From contig CAJUMT010000064.1 of the NCBI GenBank assembly GCA_910587495.1, positions 1 to 16,199 of the forward strand: a stretch of 16,199 nucleotides of DNA. The letters run 5' to 3'. Below are positions 1 to 6,403 of this stretch, in pieces. The stretch is from an uncultured Lachnospiraceae bacterium. GTDB taxonomy: Bacteria > Bacillota_A > Clostridia > Lachnospirales > Lachnospiraceae. Both the position numbers and the translations under genes were made by a program. Positions within the stretch are counted from its first letter, which is position 1, and each line of letters opens with the position of its first letter. The notes beneath the pieces were generated by a model, which ran no database searches, was not told where the DNA came from, and saw only the letters and a list, made by a program, of their open reading frames with translations.

Positions 1-26
1 TTGCCGCTCTCGCAAGCGACTCGATT

Positions 27-55
27 ATCTTACCAAATCTTTACTGCTTTGTCAA
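27..55 (-). promoter_or_regulatory. Proximal promoter of tandem pair, probably rRNA operon
   Basis: Read on the minus strand there is a perfect -35 TTGACA (50-55), a 17-bp spacer and a -10 TAAGAT (27-32), with a long A-rich tract just upstream (56-85) that would serve as an UP element. Transcription would leave the window to the left. A conserved leader stretch, GCGAGAGCGGC in the RNA sense (3-13), follows the start. Strength, A-tract and the second copy 114 bp upstream are typical of rRNA operon promoters in Firmicutes. The RNA genes themselves lie outside the window, so the rRNA assignment is inference; a tRNA cluster is the main alternative. Confidence 0.75.
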
Positions 56-140
56 TACCTTTTTTTAAGTTTTTTTGACTTTTTTTCAGAAAAGATTTGT
101 CTTACAATCTTTACCAGCCGCTCTCGCAACCAGCTCGATT

Positions 141-169
141 ATAATATCACCTTCCCCAGATAATGTCAA
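141..169 (-). promoter_or_regulatory. Distal promoter of tandem pair, probably rRNA operon
   Basis: On the minus strand there is a perfect -35 TTGACA (164-169), a 17-bp spacer and a -10 TATTAT (141-146). The -10 runs into TATTATAATCG, so a TATAAT is also present but at 20-bp spacing. An A-tract UP-like element occupies about 170-200. The element is the same design as the promoter at 27-55, at exactly 114 bp distance. A small 7-bp inverted repeat (91-97 with 106-112) lies between the two promoters. Confidence 0.75.
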
Positions 170-232
170 TACCTTTTTCTAAGTTTTTTTATTTTTTTTC
201 GGTTCAATTTCAGACTGCCTGCAGTCCCGGAT

Positions 233-811
233 TTATGACATGACCAGCAGCACTCCCGCCAGTAACAGCAGATTATTTTCATACAGATATTCCAGGAGAA
301 TGCCTTGCCTGATCCACTGCGTCGCCGCCGCCCCCCAGCCTGTACCTTCAAAGATCAGCAGGACGAGAAAGAATACCCACAAGGTCAGCACTTGCTGTGC
401 CAAACCGAACCCCGCGCCTAGAAGCCGGTTTACAAGACTAAGCCCCGGCACTTTTACCAGCAGCTCCAGAGACAAAAGAACCGTTCGGAGGATTACCTTA
501 ACGACTATATAAGTCACTGTCATGGCTAACAGTCTGGCCACAAACATCCGGACATACGCGTCCGCTTCCTCTCCGAATCCGCTTAAAATCAGTATTTTAT
601 ATACTTCGCTGTCTGTTCCTGCCAGATTTTCAATCGAAAGCGCCTGCGGCAGGATTCCCTCAATAAAATCCGCCACATAGGGCGAAACTACATATACCAT
701 AAATAAGGTCGCCAGCGTAATCGCCAGCGACAGTCCTTTTTTCACCAGTCCCTTACGGTACCCGTCCAGTATTCCAAATCCCAGAAATAAGATTCCTGCC
801 AGATCTGCCAT
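233..811 (-). CDS. CvpA family membrane protein
   Basis: A 192-residue integral membrane protein of the CvpA family (named for colicin V production). Family members are inner-membrane proteins linked to envelope homeostasis; the biochemical activity is not settled. Four hydrophobic segments are visible (about residues 3-17, 25-45, 88-112 and 130-155), with a charged turn DGYRKGLVKKG after the first. The family signature region NRLLGAGFGLAQQ lies near residues 127-139. Start ATG at 811 is preceded by AGGAGG at good spacing. It is the last gene of the LysM-DUF5711-CvpA operon, 46 bp after the DUF5711 gene. No clear intrinsic terminator separates it from the stable-RNA promoters to the left: a short GACTG/CAGTC hairpin after the stop lacks an adjacent U-run. 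Confidence 0.82.
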   Translation of the reverse strand: MADLAGILFLGFGILDGYRKGLVKKGLSLAITLATLFMVYVVSPYVADFIEGILPQALSIENLAGTDSEVYKILILSGFGEEADAYVRMFVARLLAMTVTYIVVKVILRTVLLSLELLVKVPGLSLVNRLLGAGFGLAQQVLTLWVFFLVLLIFEGTGWGAAATQWIRQGILLEYLYENNLLLLAGVLLVMS

Positions 812-857
812 ATTCCAAATCCTCCTGACCGTATCTCAACACATAACTTTTTCGTTT

Positions 858-2063
858 TTATTTTAATCGAATCTGATCCGTCCTTGATGCGTGCATTACA
901 ATATACCTGCTGCTTCCCGACTGTGTATACAGGTTGGATATGGATTCTTCAAACTCTGCCGTAAAAAATATCTTTCCACTTTCATTCATCATAAGACATG
1001 CAAATTCATTATAAATAAGAATATTTTTCCCGGAAAATTTTAAGGTCTGGTAATCCAGTCCAAATTCAGTCTCAAACTGCCGCCTTCCCTGCGCGTCATA
1101 TACCTGGAGCGCATATTCCTCCTCTTCCCCTTCAAATACCAGGCCAATCTTCCCTTCCGAGCAGAATATGCTTAAGATCTCTTTCTCTACAGGAATCTCC
1201 ATAGTCTGCTCTGGTATCTGCTTTCCTTCATATATTAAAAGCCGGTCCGTCCCCACCGCAAAACAGTGAGTCGTGTCCATATACTGCACATATGGCATAA
1301 CGATTCCGGATATGATCTCCGAAGATACCAGATGGTCTTCATAATTTTCCCCCACCGAGTCGAAATTATAAAAAGCAAGGCAAGTACTTACAGCTCCATC
1401 TTGTACCTGAAGAAATGAGACCGCGAGTTTGGTGGCATCCGCGCTCAAAGACATACTGAGAGGATAACCCGTATCCTGCAGTTCAAATTTAGAGTTAATC
1501 AGTTCTTCTCCTTTTTTATTGTAGAGATAAATCCGCATCATATCCCCGTCTTCCAAAAGCACCGCAAGCACCCCCTGAGAAGATACGGATATCTGTCGGA
1601 TCGGCAGACGTGTCTGTATATCAGCCTGCAGGCCGGATACGTCAAAGATCATCGCCGACGTGCCGTTTTCCTCCGCAAGGGCTATACTCCCCTGGCAGAC
1701 ATGAATGATAGGGTTTTGCATACTGTAGGTCTGACTCCAGACAGGCCGGTTATTAGAATCCACACAGGAGATTCCGTCTTTTCCGTATTTCAGCACATAA
1801 TTCAAAAACTCTGTATACTTCGTTGTCATCGTATCTGAGCGGTCAAAACTGTTCACCACCTCATAAACCTCATAGGTACGGTTTTGAAAAACGAACCATA
1901 TGCCAAGCAAACATAATATAACAACCGCAAACACACCCGCTGAAACAGCTATGCTCCTCAGCCGATGTGCTCTGAGTTCTTTTTTATAAACATCCATATC
2001 CCCGTTTAGATTCGTATCCGACGTGTCCGCGCCTACACCAGGCTTCAACAACTGTATACTCAT
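858..2063 (-). CDS. DUF5711 family membrane-anchored protein, propeller-like
   Basis: A 401-residue protein that I recognise as the DUF5711 family found in Clostridia; no function is known. A basic N-terminal cytoplasmic stretch (about 1-36) is followed by one transmembrane segment (about 37-59). A long extracytoplasmic region follows, built of repeated beta-rich units with turns such as DSNNRP, DVSG, EDGD, NKKG and DAQGR, suggesting a WD40/PQQ-like propeller. Topology is N-in, C-out by the positive-inside rule. The ATG at 2063 has GGAAG about six bases upstream, weaker than its neighbours' sites. An in-frame ATG at 1997 is a possible but less likely start, since it has no better site. It lies 55 bp after the LysM gene and 46 bp before cvpA, and is probably cotranscribed with both. 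The propeller fold is inferred from pattern, not from alignment. Confidence 0.75.
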   Translation of the reverse strand: MSIQLLKPGVGADTSDTNLNGDMDVYKKELRAHRLRSIAVSAGVFAVVILCLLGIWFVFQNRTYEVYEVVNSFDRSDTMTTKYTEFLNYVLKYGKDGISCVDSNNRPVWSQTYSMQNPIIHVCQGSIALAEENGTSAMIFDVSGLQADIQTRLPIRQISVSSQGVLAVLLEDGDMMRIYLYNKKGEELINSKFELQDTGYPLSMSLSADATKLAVSFLQVQDGAVSTCLAFYNFDSVGENYEDHLVSSEIISGIVMPYVQYMDTTHCFAVGTDRLLIYEGKQIPEQTMEIPVEKEILSIFCSEGKIGLVFEGEEEEYALQVYDAQGRRQFETEFGLDYQTLKFSGKNILIYNEFACLMMNESGKIFFTAEFEESISNLYTQSGSSRYIVMHASRTDQIRLK

Positions 2064-2081
2064 GCTCCGCTTCCATTCTCA

Positions 2082-2115
2082 AAAATGATACCGATTTTCT
2101 GTAGTATACCATTTT
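2082..2115 (-). other. Possible hairpin between LysM and DUF5711 genes
   Basis: Arms 2082-2091 and 2106-2115 can form about ten base pairs, including two G-U pairs, with a 14-base loop. In the RNA sense the 3' arm ends in UUUU but no separate U-run follows. It could be a weak attenuator or an mRNA processing/stability element inside the operon. The stem is A/U-rich, so it may be incidental. Confidence 0.3.
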
Positions 2116-2118
2116 CTT

Positions 2119-3360
2119 TTATGGAAGTAAAATAATTTCTCCAACATATATAATATCGCTGTCGCTTAACTCATTCAGCTCGAGAATTTTATCCAGCATA
2201 TCCTCTGTGCCGTATCTTGTCCGACAGATATTAAGAAGCGTATCCCCCTTATTCACCACATAGCGTTCCGGCTGGCTTACAGCCTGAGACATAACTTCCT
2301 GTACCGGCTCAGGATTTTCAGAGGAATCCGGCGCTTCCTCATCTGGTTCTGTACTCTCTTCCGACGTATCCTGGCCGTCCGGTTCTGAAATTCCATCGTC
2401 AGGTGCATCCGGTTCCTCAGTATTCGCTTCCTCTCCTTCAGCATCTGCCTGTTCATCATCGTTTGTTTCCGGCTCCCCATCAGGAGCCTGTCCATCCTGG
2501 TCTGCCAACGCCTGCTGATTTTCCAGCCGCACCGCCTCTTCCACTTCTTCCTGGGAACCAGTATTACGGGCGCCCGCCAGACTCTCCGATATATTGTCGA
2601 TAGCGTGTTCCATATGAGACATACGGTCATAGTTGTTTACGAGCGTGATCCCAATCACAAGAATAACCATCACAAGGAAGGTACAGGAAGTATATAAAAA
2701 AGCCAGCACCTTTTTCTGTGAGCTTTGTTCTCTTTTTTCCTGCATAACATTGCGGAAACGGGCTGTAGCGCGATCCCTTATAATTCCTTCTCTTTCGATC
2801 CCGGCTCCACCACGCCGGCGGCTCATATATGCCTGCATCCTGTCATTTTTTTCATAATATATATAGTAACCGCAGACCGGCGCCAGGCCTTTCTCACCGC
2901 ACACATAAAAGACTTCCTCATTGTCCAGTATATCCGTCTGAAAAAACAGACGGTTATCGCCGGAAAAGTTCCGACCGTGTATCTTTTTGATTTCTTCAGA
3001 CAAAACAGGCGGAAATCCCGGATTAGCCATATACCATCCTATCACATCCATACCCTCAAACCATGTATGTATTTCCTGGAATATATCCCGCCACTGATCA
3101 TGCGTGAACCATTTTTTCATATCCTGTCCCATATCCACTTCCAGCGCGCCCTGAACATAAATTCCCTGTCCTTTTTCTACTCTGCCTACCAGAACGGCTG
3201 TCTTTATGCAGGTCAGGTTGGTTTCCGCCACCTGATGTAGAAACGTATACACATAGTCCTCAATCAGGATTTTTATTCCCTGCCCCGGCTCCCCGATCTG
3301 GCGTACATTTTTTGGAAGTTTCCAATTCTCTTTTGCGTTTTTACGTTCTAACAGTTCCAT
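2119..3360 (-). CDS. LysM membrane protein with MPN/JAMM-like cytoplasmic domain
   Basis: A 413-residue protein from the ATG at 3360, which has GGAGG nine bases upstream; the frame stays open to 3471 but that part has no ribosome site and no family look. Domains: N-terminal globular domain (about 20-180), a basic stretch with RRR at 181-183, one transmembrane segment (about 218-242), a helical region (246-285), a very acidic D/E/P/S-rich linker (285-355), and a C-terminal LysM domain (367-413, with YVVNKGDTLLNICR and a closing GEIILLP). The LysM domain should bind wall glycan outside the cell. The N-terminal domain contains GWYMANPGFPPVLSEEIK (108-125), which aligns without gaps to the JAMM motif region of MPN proteins, but the metal ligands H, H and D are M111, N113 and I124. 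It is the first gene of a three-gene envelope operon, divergent from the response regulator gene. The MPN assignment is my reading of a motif. Confidence 0.78.
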   Translation of the reverse strand: MELLERKNAKENWKLPKNVRQIGEPGQGIKILIEDYVYTFLHQVAETNLTCIKTAVLVGRVEKGQGIYVQGALEVDMGQDMKKWFTHDQWRDIFQEIHTWFEGMDVIGWYMANPGFPPVLSEEIKKIHGRNFSGDNRLFFQTDILDNEEVFYVCGEKGLAPVCGYYIYYEKNDRMQAYMSRRRGGAGIEREGIIRDRATARFRNVMQEKREQSSQKKVLAFLYTSCTFLVMVILVIGITLVNNYDRMSHMEHAIDNISESLAGARNTGSQEEVEEAVRLENQQALADQDGQAPDGEPETNDDEQADAEGEEANTEEPDAPDDGISEPDGQDTSEESTEPDEEAPDSSENPEPVQEVMSQAVSQPERYVVNKGDTLLNICRTRYGTEDMLDKILELNELSDSDIIYVGEIILLP

Positions 3361-3483
3361 CGTCACCAACCTCCGTTTTGGATACATGGTAGCACAGACA
3401 TTACTTAAATTTTTGGCGAAAAAAGTAAGAAAGACCTGGTATCTTATCGACAAAAAGAGCAGACAAGCCATAATGCATCCATA

Positions 3484-3512
3484 TTGAAAATCGCTCTAAA
3501 ATATGCTATTCT
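3484..3512 (+). promoter_or_regulatory. Promoter for the two-component genes
   Basis: -35 TTGAAA (3484-3489, five of six consensus bases), 17-bp spacer, -10 TATTCT (3507-3512, four of six). It lies about 30 bp before the response regulator start. It is in the 182-bp divergent gap with the LysM gene, for which I see no convincing minus-strand promoter. Confidence 0.5.
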
Positions 3513-3542
3513 TCTATCAACAAAAGGTCTGGAGGGATGAGT

Positions 3543-4667
3543 ATGATAAAAGTGTTTTTAGTGGAAGATGAAACTGTGATCCGCCAGGGAATCAAAAATA
3601 ATATTGACTGGACCTCCCATGGCTTTGAATTTGCAGGAGAAGCCGGCGATGGAGAATACGCCTATCCCATGATTTTAAAGACTCAGCCGGATATTTTGCT
3701 GACGGATGTAAGAATGCCTTTTATGGACGGATTGGAATTAAGCCGACTGGTCAAAAAAGCCCTCCCAAAGACTAAAATTATTATCTTAAGCGGCTATACG
3801 GAATTTGATTATGCGAAAGAAGCTATTAAGATTGGCATTAGCGATTATCTTTTAAAGCCGATCACTGCATCCAGCCTAATTGAAGCTTTAAAAAAAGTAG
3901 CAGATCAGATCCAGGATGAATTAGAACATTCCCGGCTTTTGGAACGGTATTTTGTAAAGTATGAAGAGTATATGGAATTTCCGGACAAGACAGATTACAG
4001 CGGCGTAGATCGCCGACTAATCGAAAATTTTCTAAAAACGGGAAAGATAGAAGAATGCGGACGTTTTATTGAGGAATATTTTGAGGCGGTGGGAGAAGGC
4101 AACTATATGTCTTTGCTTTTACGGCAATATATGACCATGGACATTTTCTACTGCGTCCAGGAGTTTATCAAAACACTGAAACCGGCTCCCGAGGAGCTTC
4201 CGCCTGAGCTGATGGATCTTAAAAGGATTACCAAAGCGATTGAAAAAATAGAAAGCACCCTGGAGTATTTAAAAGAACTTTTCACCCTGGCGCTGACCAT
4301 CCGGGATAAAAATTCCGGCGACCGCTATGGTCTTTTAATCCGTGAAGCAAAGAATTATATTGAAAAAAATTACGACAACAGTGAATTTTCCCTGAATATG
4401 ATTGCAGGATATATAGGTATAAGCCCCAGTTATTTCAGTTCCATCTTTAAACAAGGAACCGGACAGTCTTTTGTGGAATATCTGACAAAAAAGCGAATCG
4501 AACGGGCTTGTGAACTTCTTAAATGTACCAACTTGCGTACATCGGAAATAGGGGAACAAGTCGGCTATAACGACCCTCACTATTTCAGCGCGACGTTTAA
4601 AAAGATCACCGGGCAGTCGCCTACGGAATTCAGAGCCGGAGAAAATCAGGAGAATACAAAGAAGTGA
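3543..4667 (+). CDS. Response regulator, YesN-type (receiver plus AraC DNA-binding domain)
   Basis: A 374-residue transcription activator. The receiver domain occupies about 1-120, with acidic pocket E8/D9, phospho-acceptor D55 (in LLTDVRMPFMDG), switch residue S83 and K105 (in LLKP). A middle helical region follows, then a C-terminal AraC-type double helix-turn-helix (about 270-370) with the usual SPSYFSSIFKQGTG and GYNDPHYFSATFKKITGQSP signatures. The ATG at 3543 is chosen because GGAGGG (3531-3536) lies six bases upstream; the ATG at 3537 directly abuts that site. It overlaps the kinase gene by 4 bp (GTGA), so the pair is translationally coupled. By family and context it should activate the sugar-binding protein promoter at 6267-6403. 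Confidence 0.93.
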   Translation: MIKVFLVEDETVIRQGIKNNIDWTSHGFEFAGEAGDGEYAYPMILKTQPDILLTDVRMPFMDGLELSRLVKKALPKTKIIILSGYTEFDYAKEAIKIGISDYLLKPITASSLIEALKKVADQIQDELEHSRLLERYFVKYEEYMEFPDKTDYSGVDRRLIENFLKTGKIEECGRFIEEYFEAVGEGNYMSLLLRQYMTMDIFYCVQEFIKTLKPAPEELPPELMDLKRITKAIEKIESTLEYLKELFTLALTIRDKNSGDRYGLLIREAKNYIEKNYDNSEFSLNMIAGYIGISPSYFSSIFKQGTGQSFVEYLTKKRIERACELLKCTNLRTSEIGEQVGYNDPHYFSATFKKITGQSPTEFRAGENQENTKK

Positions 4668-6199
4668 AAAAAGAAGACTGCGATAAAAATAAAAAACACC
4701 CCCGTCGGTTCACGCTGAAAATGCGCCTGTCCCTGCTTTTATTTGTCATCGCTATCCCTTTGACCGGAATGATTCTGGAGATTCTGAAAATGGTGCAGAA
4801 TTATTCAAGCTCCTATAATGAGATTATGTCCAACCTGAAAATAGCCAATGAATATAATATCAAATTCAAAGAGGACATGGAATATTCCATGTACCGGGTT
4901 ATGATCGGACTGATTGACGCTTCCAAATTTAAAGACGGCGATATTACGGAAGGTTCTACGCAATATGCTACTGTGTTAAAAAACCCGATCAACATGATCA
5001 ACTCCGCCAGATATGCCTTTGGCACTTCCATAGAACGGGTTCCGGATACGGACAGCGAAATTAAGATCCGCGGGATCTTATCCTGCCTGGACAGCCTGGA
5101 GAAAGCCGTTAATCGGATGATTGACAACTCTGCCGTTCCGGGAACCTACAGCGAGAATGTTTCCATATGGGAAAACGATGTCAAAGGCCTGTGTTCTATG
5201 ATACAGGAATATATTACGCAATACACCCATTATGAAATGATACATATGGAAAAACTTCAAAAACAGATGGATGAACAGACTCGGCAGACAATCGGCATAT
5301 TCATCGTGCTTCTTCTGGGCGTTCTGGCTCTTGGTTTTATCCTGTCCACTACCATCACGGATTCTGTGACCACACCTATCAATTCTCTGAAACAAACCGC
5401 GGAAGCTTTTGGACGAGGAGACCTGACCGCCAGGGCCAGCATGTATCAACTGGAAGAAATCAATGTACTGGCAAGAACCTTTAACAAGATGAGCGACGAG
5501 ATAGAAGACCTGATGGAAAAGACCCGGTTGGAACAGAAAAATCTGCGTGAGGCAGAGTTAAAGCTCCTTCAGGCTCAGATCAGCCCTCATTTTCTGTACA
5601 ATACCCTGGATTCTATCGTCTGGATGGCAGAAGGGGGAAACAATAAACAAGTAGTGGAGATGACGACCAACCTAAGCGATTTTTTCCGTACGGTACTTTC
5701 CGGAGGACAAGATTTTATTACGGTTGCCGAGGAAGAAAGTCATATCCGAAGTTACTTAAAAATTCAGAAAATCCGCTATGAAGATATTCTGGAATATAGT
5801 ATTGATATTAATCCCGATATCAAAAAATATGTAATCTTAAAGATGACTTTACAACCAGTGGTCGAAAACGCTCTATATCATGGAATTAAGAACAAGCGGG
5901 GCGGCGGAAAGATCAGCATCCGTGGTTACGGAAACGAAGAAAAAATCTTCTTTGAAGTAGAAGATAACGGGATCGGAATGGATCAAGCCACATTAACAGC
6001 GCTTAACAAAAAGCTGAAAAGTTCTGAGCGTCCCTCAGATACGCAAAAGGGCAGCTTTGGCCTCTACAATGTGGTTCAAAGGATCCGGATGTACTATGGA
6101 AACCAGTCGGATCTTACCATCATTTCCGAAAAAGGAGCAGGAACCCGTGTCTGTATCTGTTTGGGATTGTCTGAGAAGAACGATCTTAAAAAAACATAA
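4664..6199 (+). CDS. Sensor histidine kinase, YesM-type
   Basis: A 511-residue membrane kinase starting at GTG (4664), with AGGAG eleven bases upstream and a 4-bp overlap with the regulator gene. Order of parts: transmembrane helix (about 20-42), extracellular sensor region (about 45-207), second transmembrane helix (210-229), HAMP (about 230-284), coiled linker, and His_kinase domain with QAQISPHFLYNTLDS (phospho-acceptor H309). The HATPase domain has N-box LQPVVENALYHG (N402) and G-box EDNGIGM. The extracellular part is not a recognisable sugar-binding fold. In this family such kinases often sense the sugar directly or through a loaded binding protein. It phosphorylates the upstream-encoded regulator. 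Transcription most likely ends at the hairpin at 6226-6266. Confidence 0.93.
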   Translation: MKKEDCDKNKKHPRRFTLKMRLSLLLFVIAIPLTGMILEILKMVQNYSSSYNEIMSNLKIANEYNIKFKEDMEYSMYRVMIGLIDASKFKDGDITEGSTQYATVLKNPINMINSARYAFGTSIERVPDTDSEIKIRGILSCLDSLEKAVNRMIDNSAVPGTYSENVSIWENDVKGLCSMIQEYITQYTHYEMIHMEKLQKQMDEQTRQTIGIFIVLLLGVLALGFILSTTITDSVTTPINSLKQTAEAFGRGDLTARASMYQLEEINVLARTFNKMSDEIEDLMEKTRLEQKNLREAELKLLQAQISPHFLYNTLDSIVWMAEGGNNKQVVEMTTNLSDFFRTVLSGGQDFITVAEEESHIRSYLKIQKIRYEDILEYSIDINPDIKKYVILKMTLQPVVENALYHGIKNKRGGGKISIRGYGNEEKIFFEVEDNGIGMDQATLTALNKKLKSSERPSDTQKGSFGLYNVVQRIRMYYGNQSDLTIISEKGAGTRVCICLGLSEKNDLKKT

Positions 6200-6225
6200 A
6201 ATTATTAAAAAAAAATTATATTTTT

Positions 6226-6266
6226 ACCGGAAAAACAACGTAATTCCTGTTTGTCCGGTTTTTTTT
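6226..6266 (+). terminator. Intrinsic terminator after the kinase gene
   Basis: ACCGGA (6226-6231) pairs with TCCGGT (6254-6259); after one mismatch, AAACA pairs with TGTTT, giving an 11-bp stem and a ten-base loop. A run of eight T (6259-6266) follows. It insulates the regulator/kinase unit from the transporter operon. Confidence 0.85.
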
Positions 6267-6302
6267 GTGGGAAAATTTGAACTTTTTTCTAAAAATATCC
6301 CA

Positions 6303-6331
6303 TGGAATTTTCACTTATAATTCTCTACAAT
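6303..6331 (+). promoter_or_regulatory. Candidate activator-dependent promoter of the transporter operon
   Basis: A -10 TACAAT (6326-6331) lies 17 bp after a poor -35 TGGAAT (6303-6308); a TATAAT (6316-6321) is present but has no usable -35. A 7-bp inverted repeat GAAAATT (6271-6277) / AATTTTC (6306-6312) lies just upstream and overlaps the -35, a possible binding site for the AraC-type regulator. Poor -35 plus an upstream repeat fits activation by the two-component system. The assignment is tentative. Confidence 0.4.
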
Positions 6332-6356
6332 AAAGCATGTAAACATACTTCAATCA

Positions 6357-6381
6357 GCGAACACCCGAATCAGGTGAACGC
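6357..6381 (+). promoter_or_regulatory. Hairpin in the 5' untranslated region of the binding-protein gene
   Basis: GCG (6357-6359) pairs with CGC (6379-6381) and CACC (6362-6365) with GGTG (6373-6376), with a symmetrical AA/AA internal loop between and a seven-base loop. It ends nine bases before the AGGAGG ribosome site (6391-6396). It may stabilise the mRNA 5' end or be a short regulatory element. It is too short to assign to a riboswitch class. Confidence 0.35.
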
Positions 6382-6403
6382 AGAATTAAAAGGAGGAAAA
6401 AGT

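Larger units (their letters stand above)
3..193. repeat. Two-copy 114-bp-period direct repeat containing the tandem promoters
   Basis: Copy 1 starts at 3 and copy 2 at 117. Both begin with the 13-bp string GCCGCTCTCGCAA, share CTCGATTAT after a few bases, diverge in the spacer, and agree again from GTCAATACCTTTTT through the T-rich end. What is conserved is the promoter boxes, the A/T tract and the start of the leader; the -10/-35 spacer sequence is not. That pattern fits functional promoter duplication, not a mobile repeat. Confidence 0.7.

Noticed and set aside
1..200. Left-edge repeats as a CRISPR array or IS end
   Set aside because: There are only two copies with a 114-bp period, and the conserved parts are promoter boxes, A-tract and leader. 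This is better explained as tandem promoters.
3361..3471. Extension of the LysM protein start to 3471
   Set aside because: ATG 3360 has GGAGG at nine bases. The upstream part has no ribosome site and would use up most of the divergent promoter region.
3537..3542. ATG 3537 as start of the response regulator
   Set aside because: It touches the GGAGGG site with no spacer; ATG 3543 gives a six-base spacer and the usual receiver start MIKVFLVEDE.
6335..6346. ATGT-AA-ACAT inverted repeat as an operator
   Set aside because: The half-sites are only four bases; such repeats occur by chance in A/T-rich DNA and it does not match a catabolite-repression (cre) site.
6302..6403. Extension of the binding-protein reading frame to an ATG at 6302
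   Set aside because: ATG 6404 has a perfect AGGAGG and begins a standard lipoprotein signal peptide. The extension would place promoter and leader elements inside the protein.
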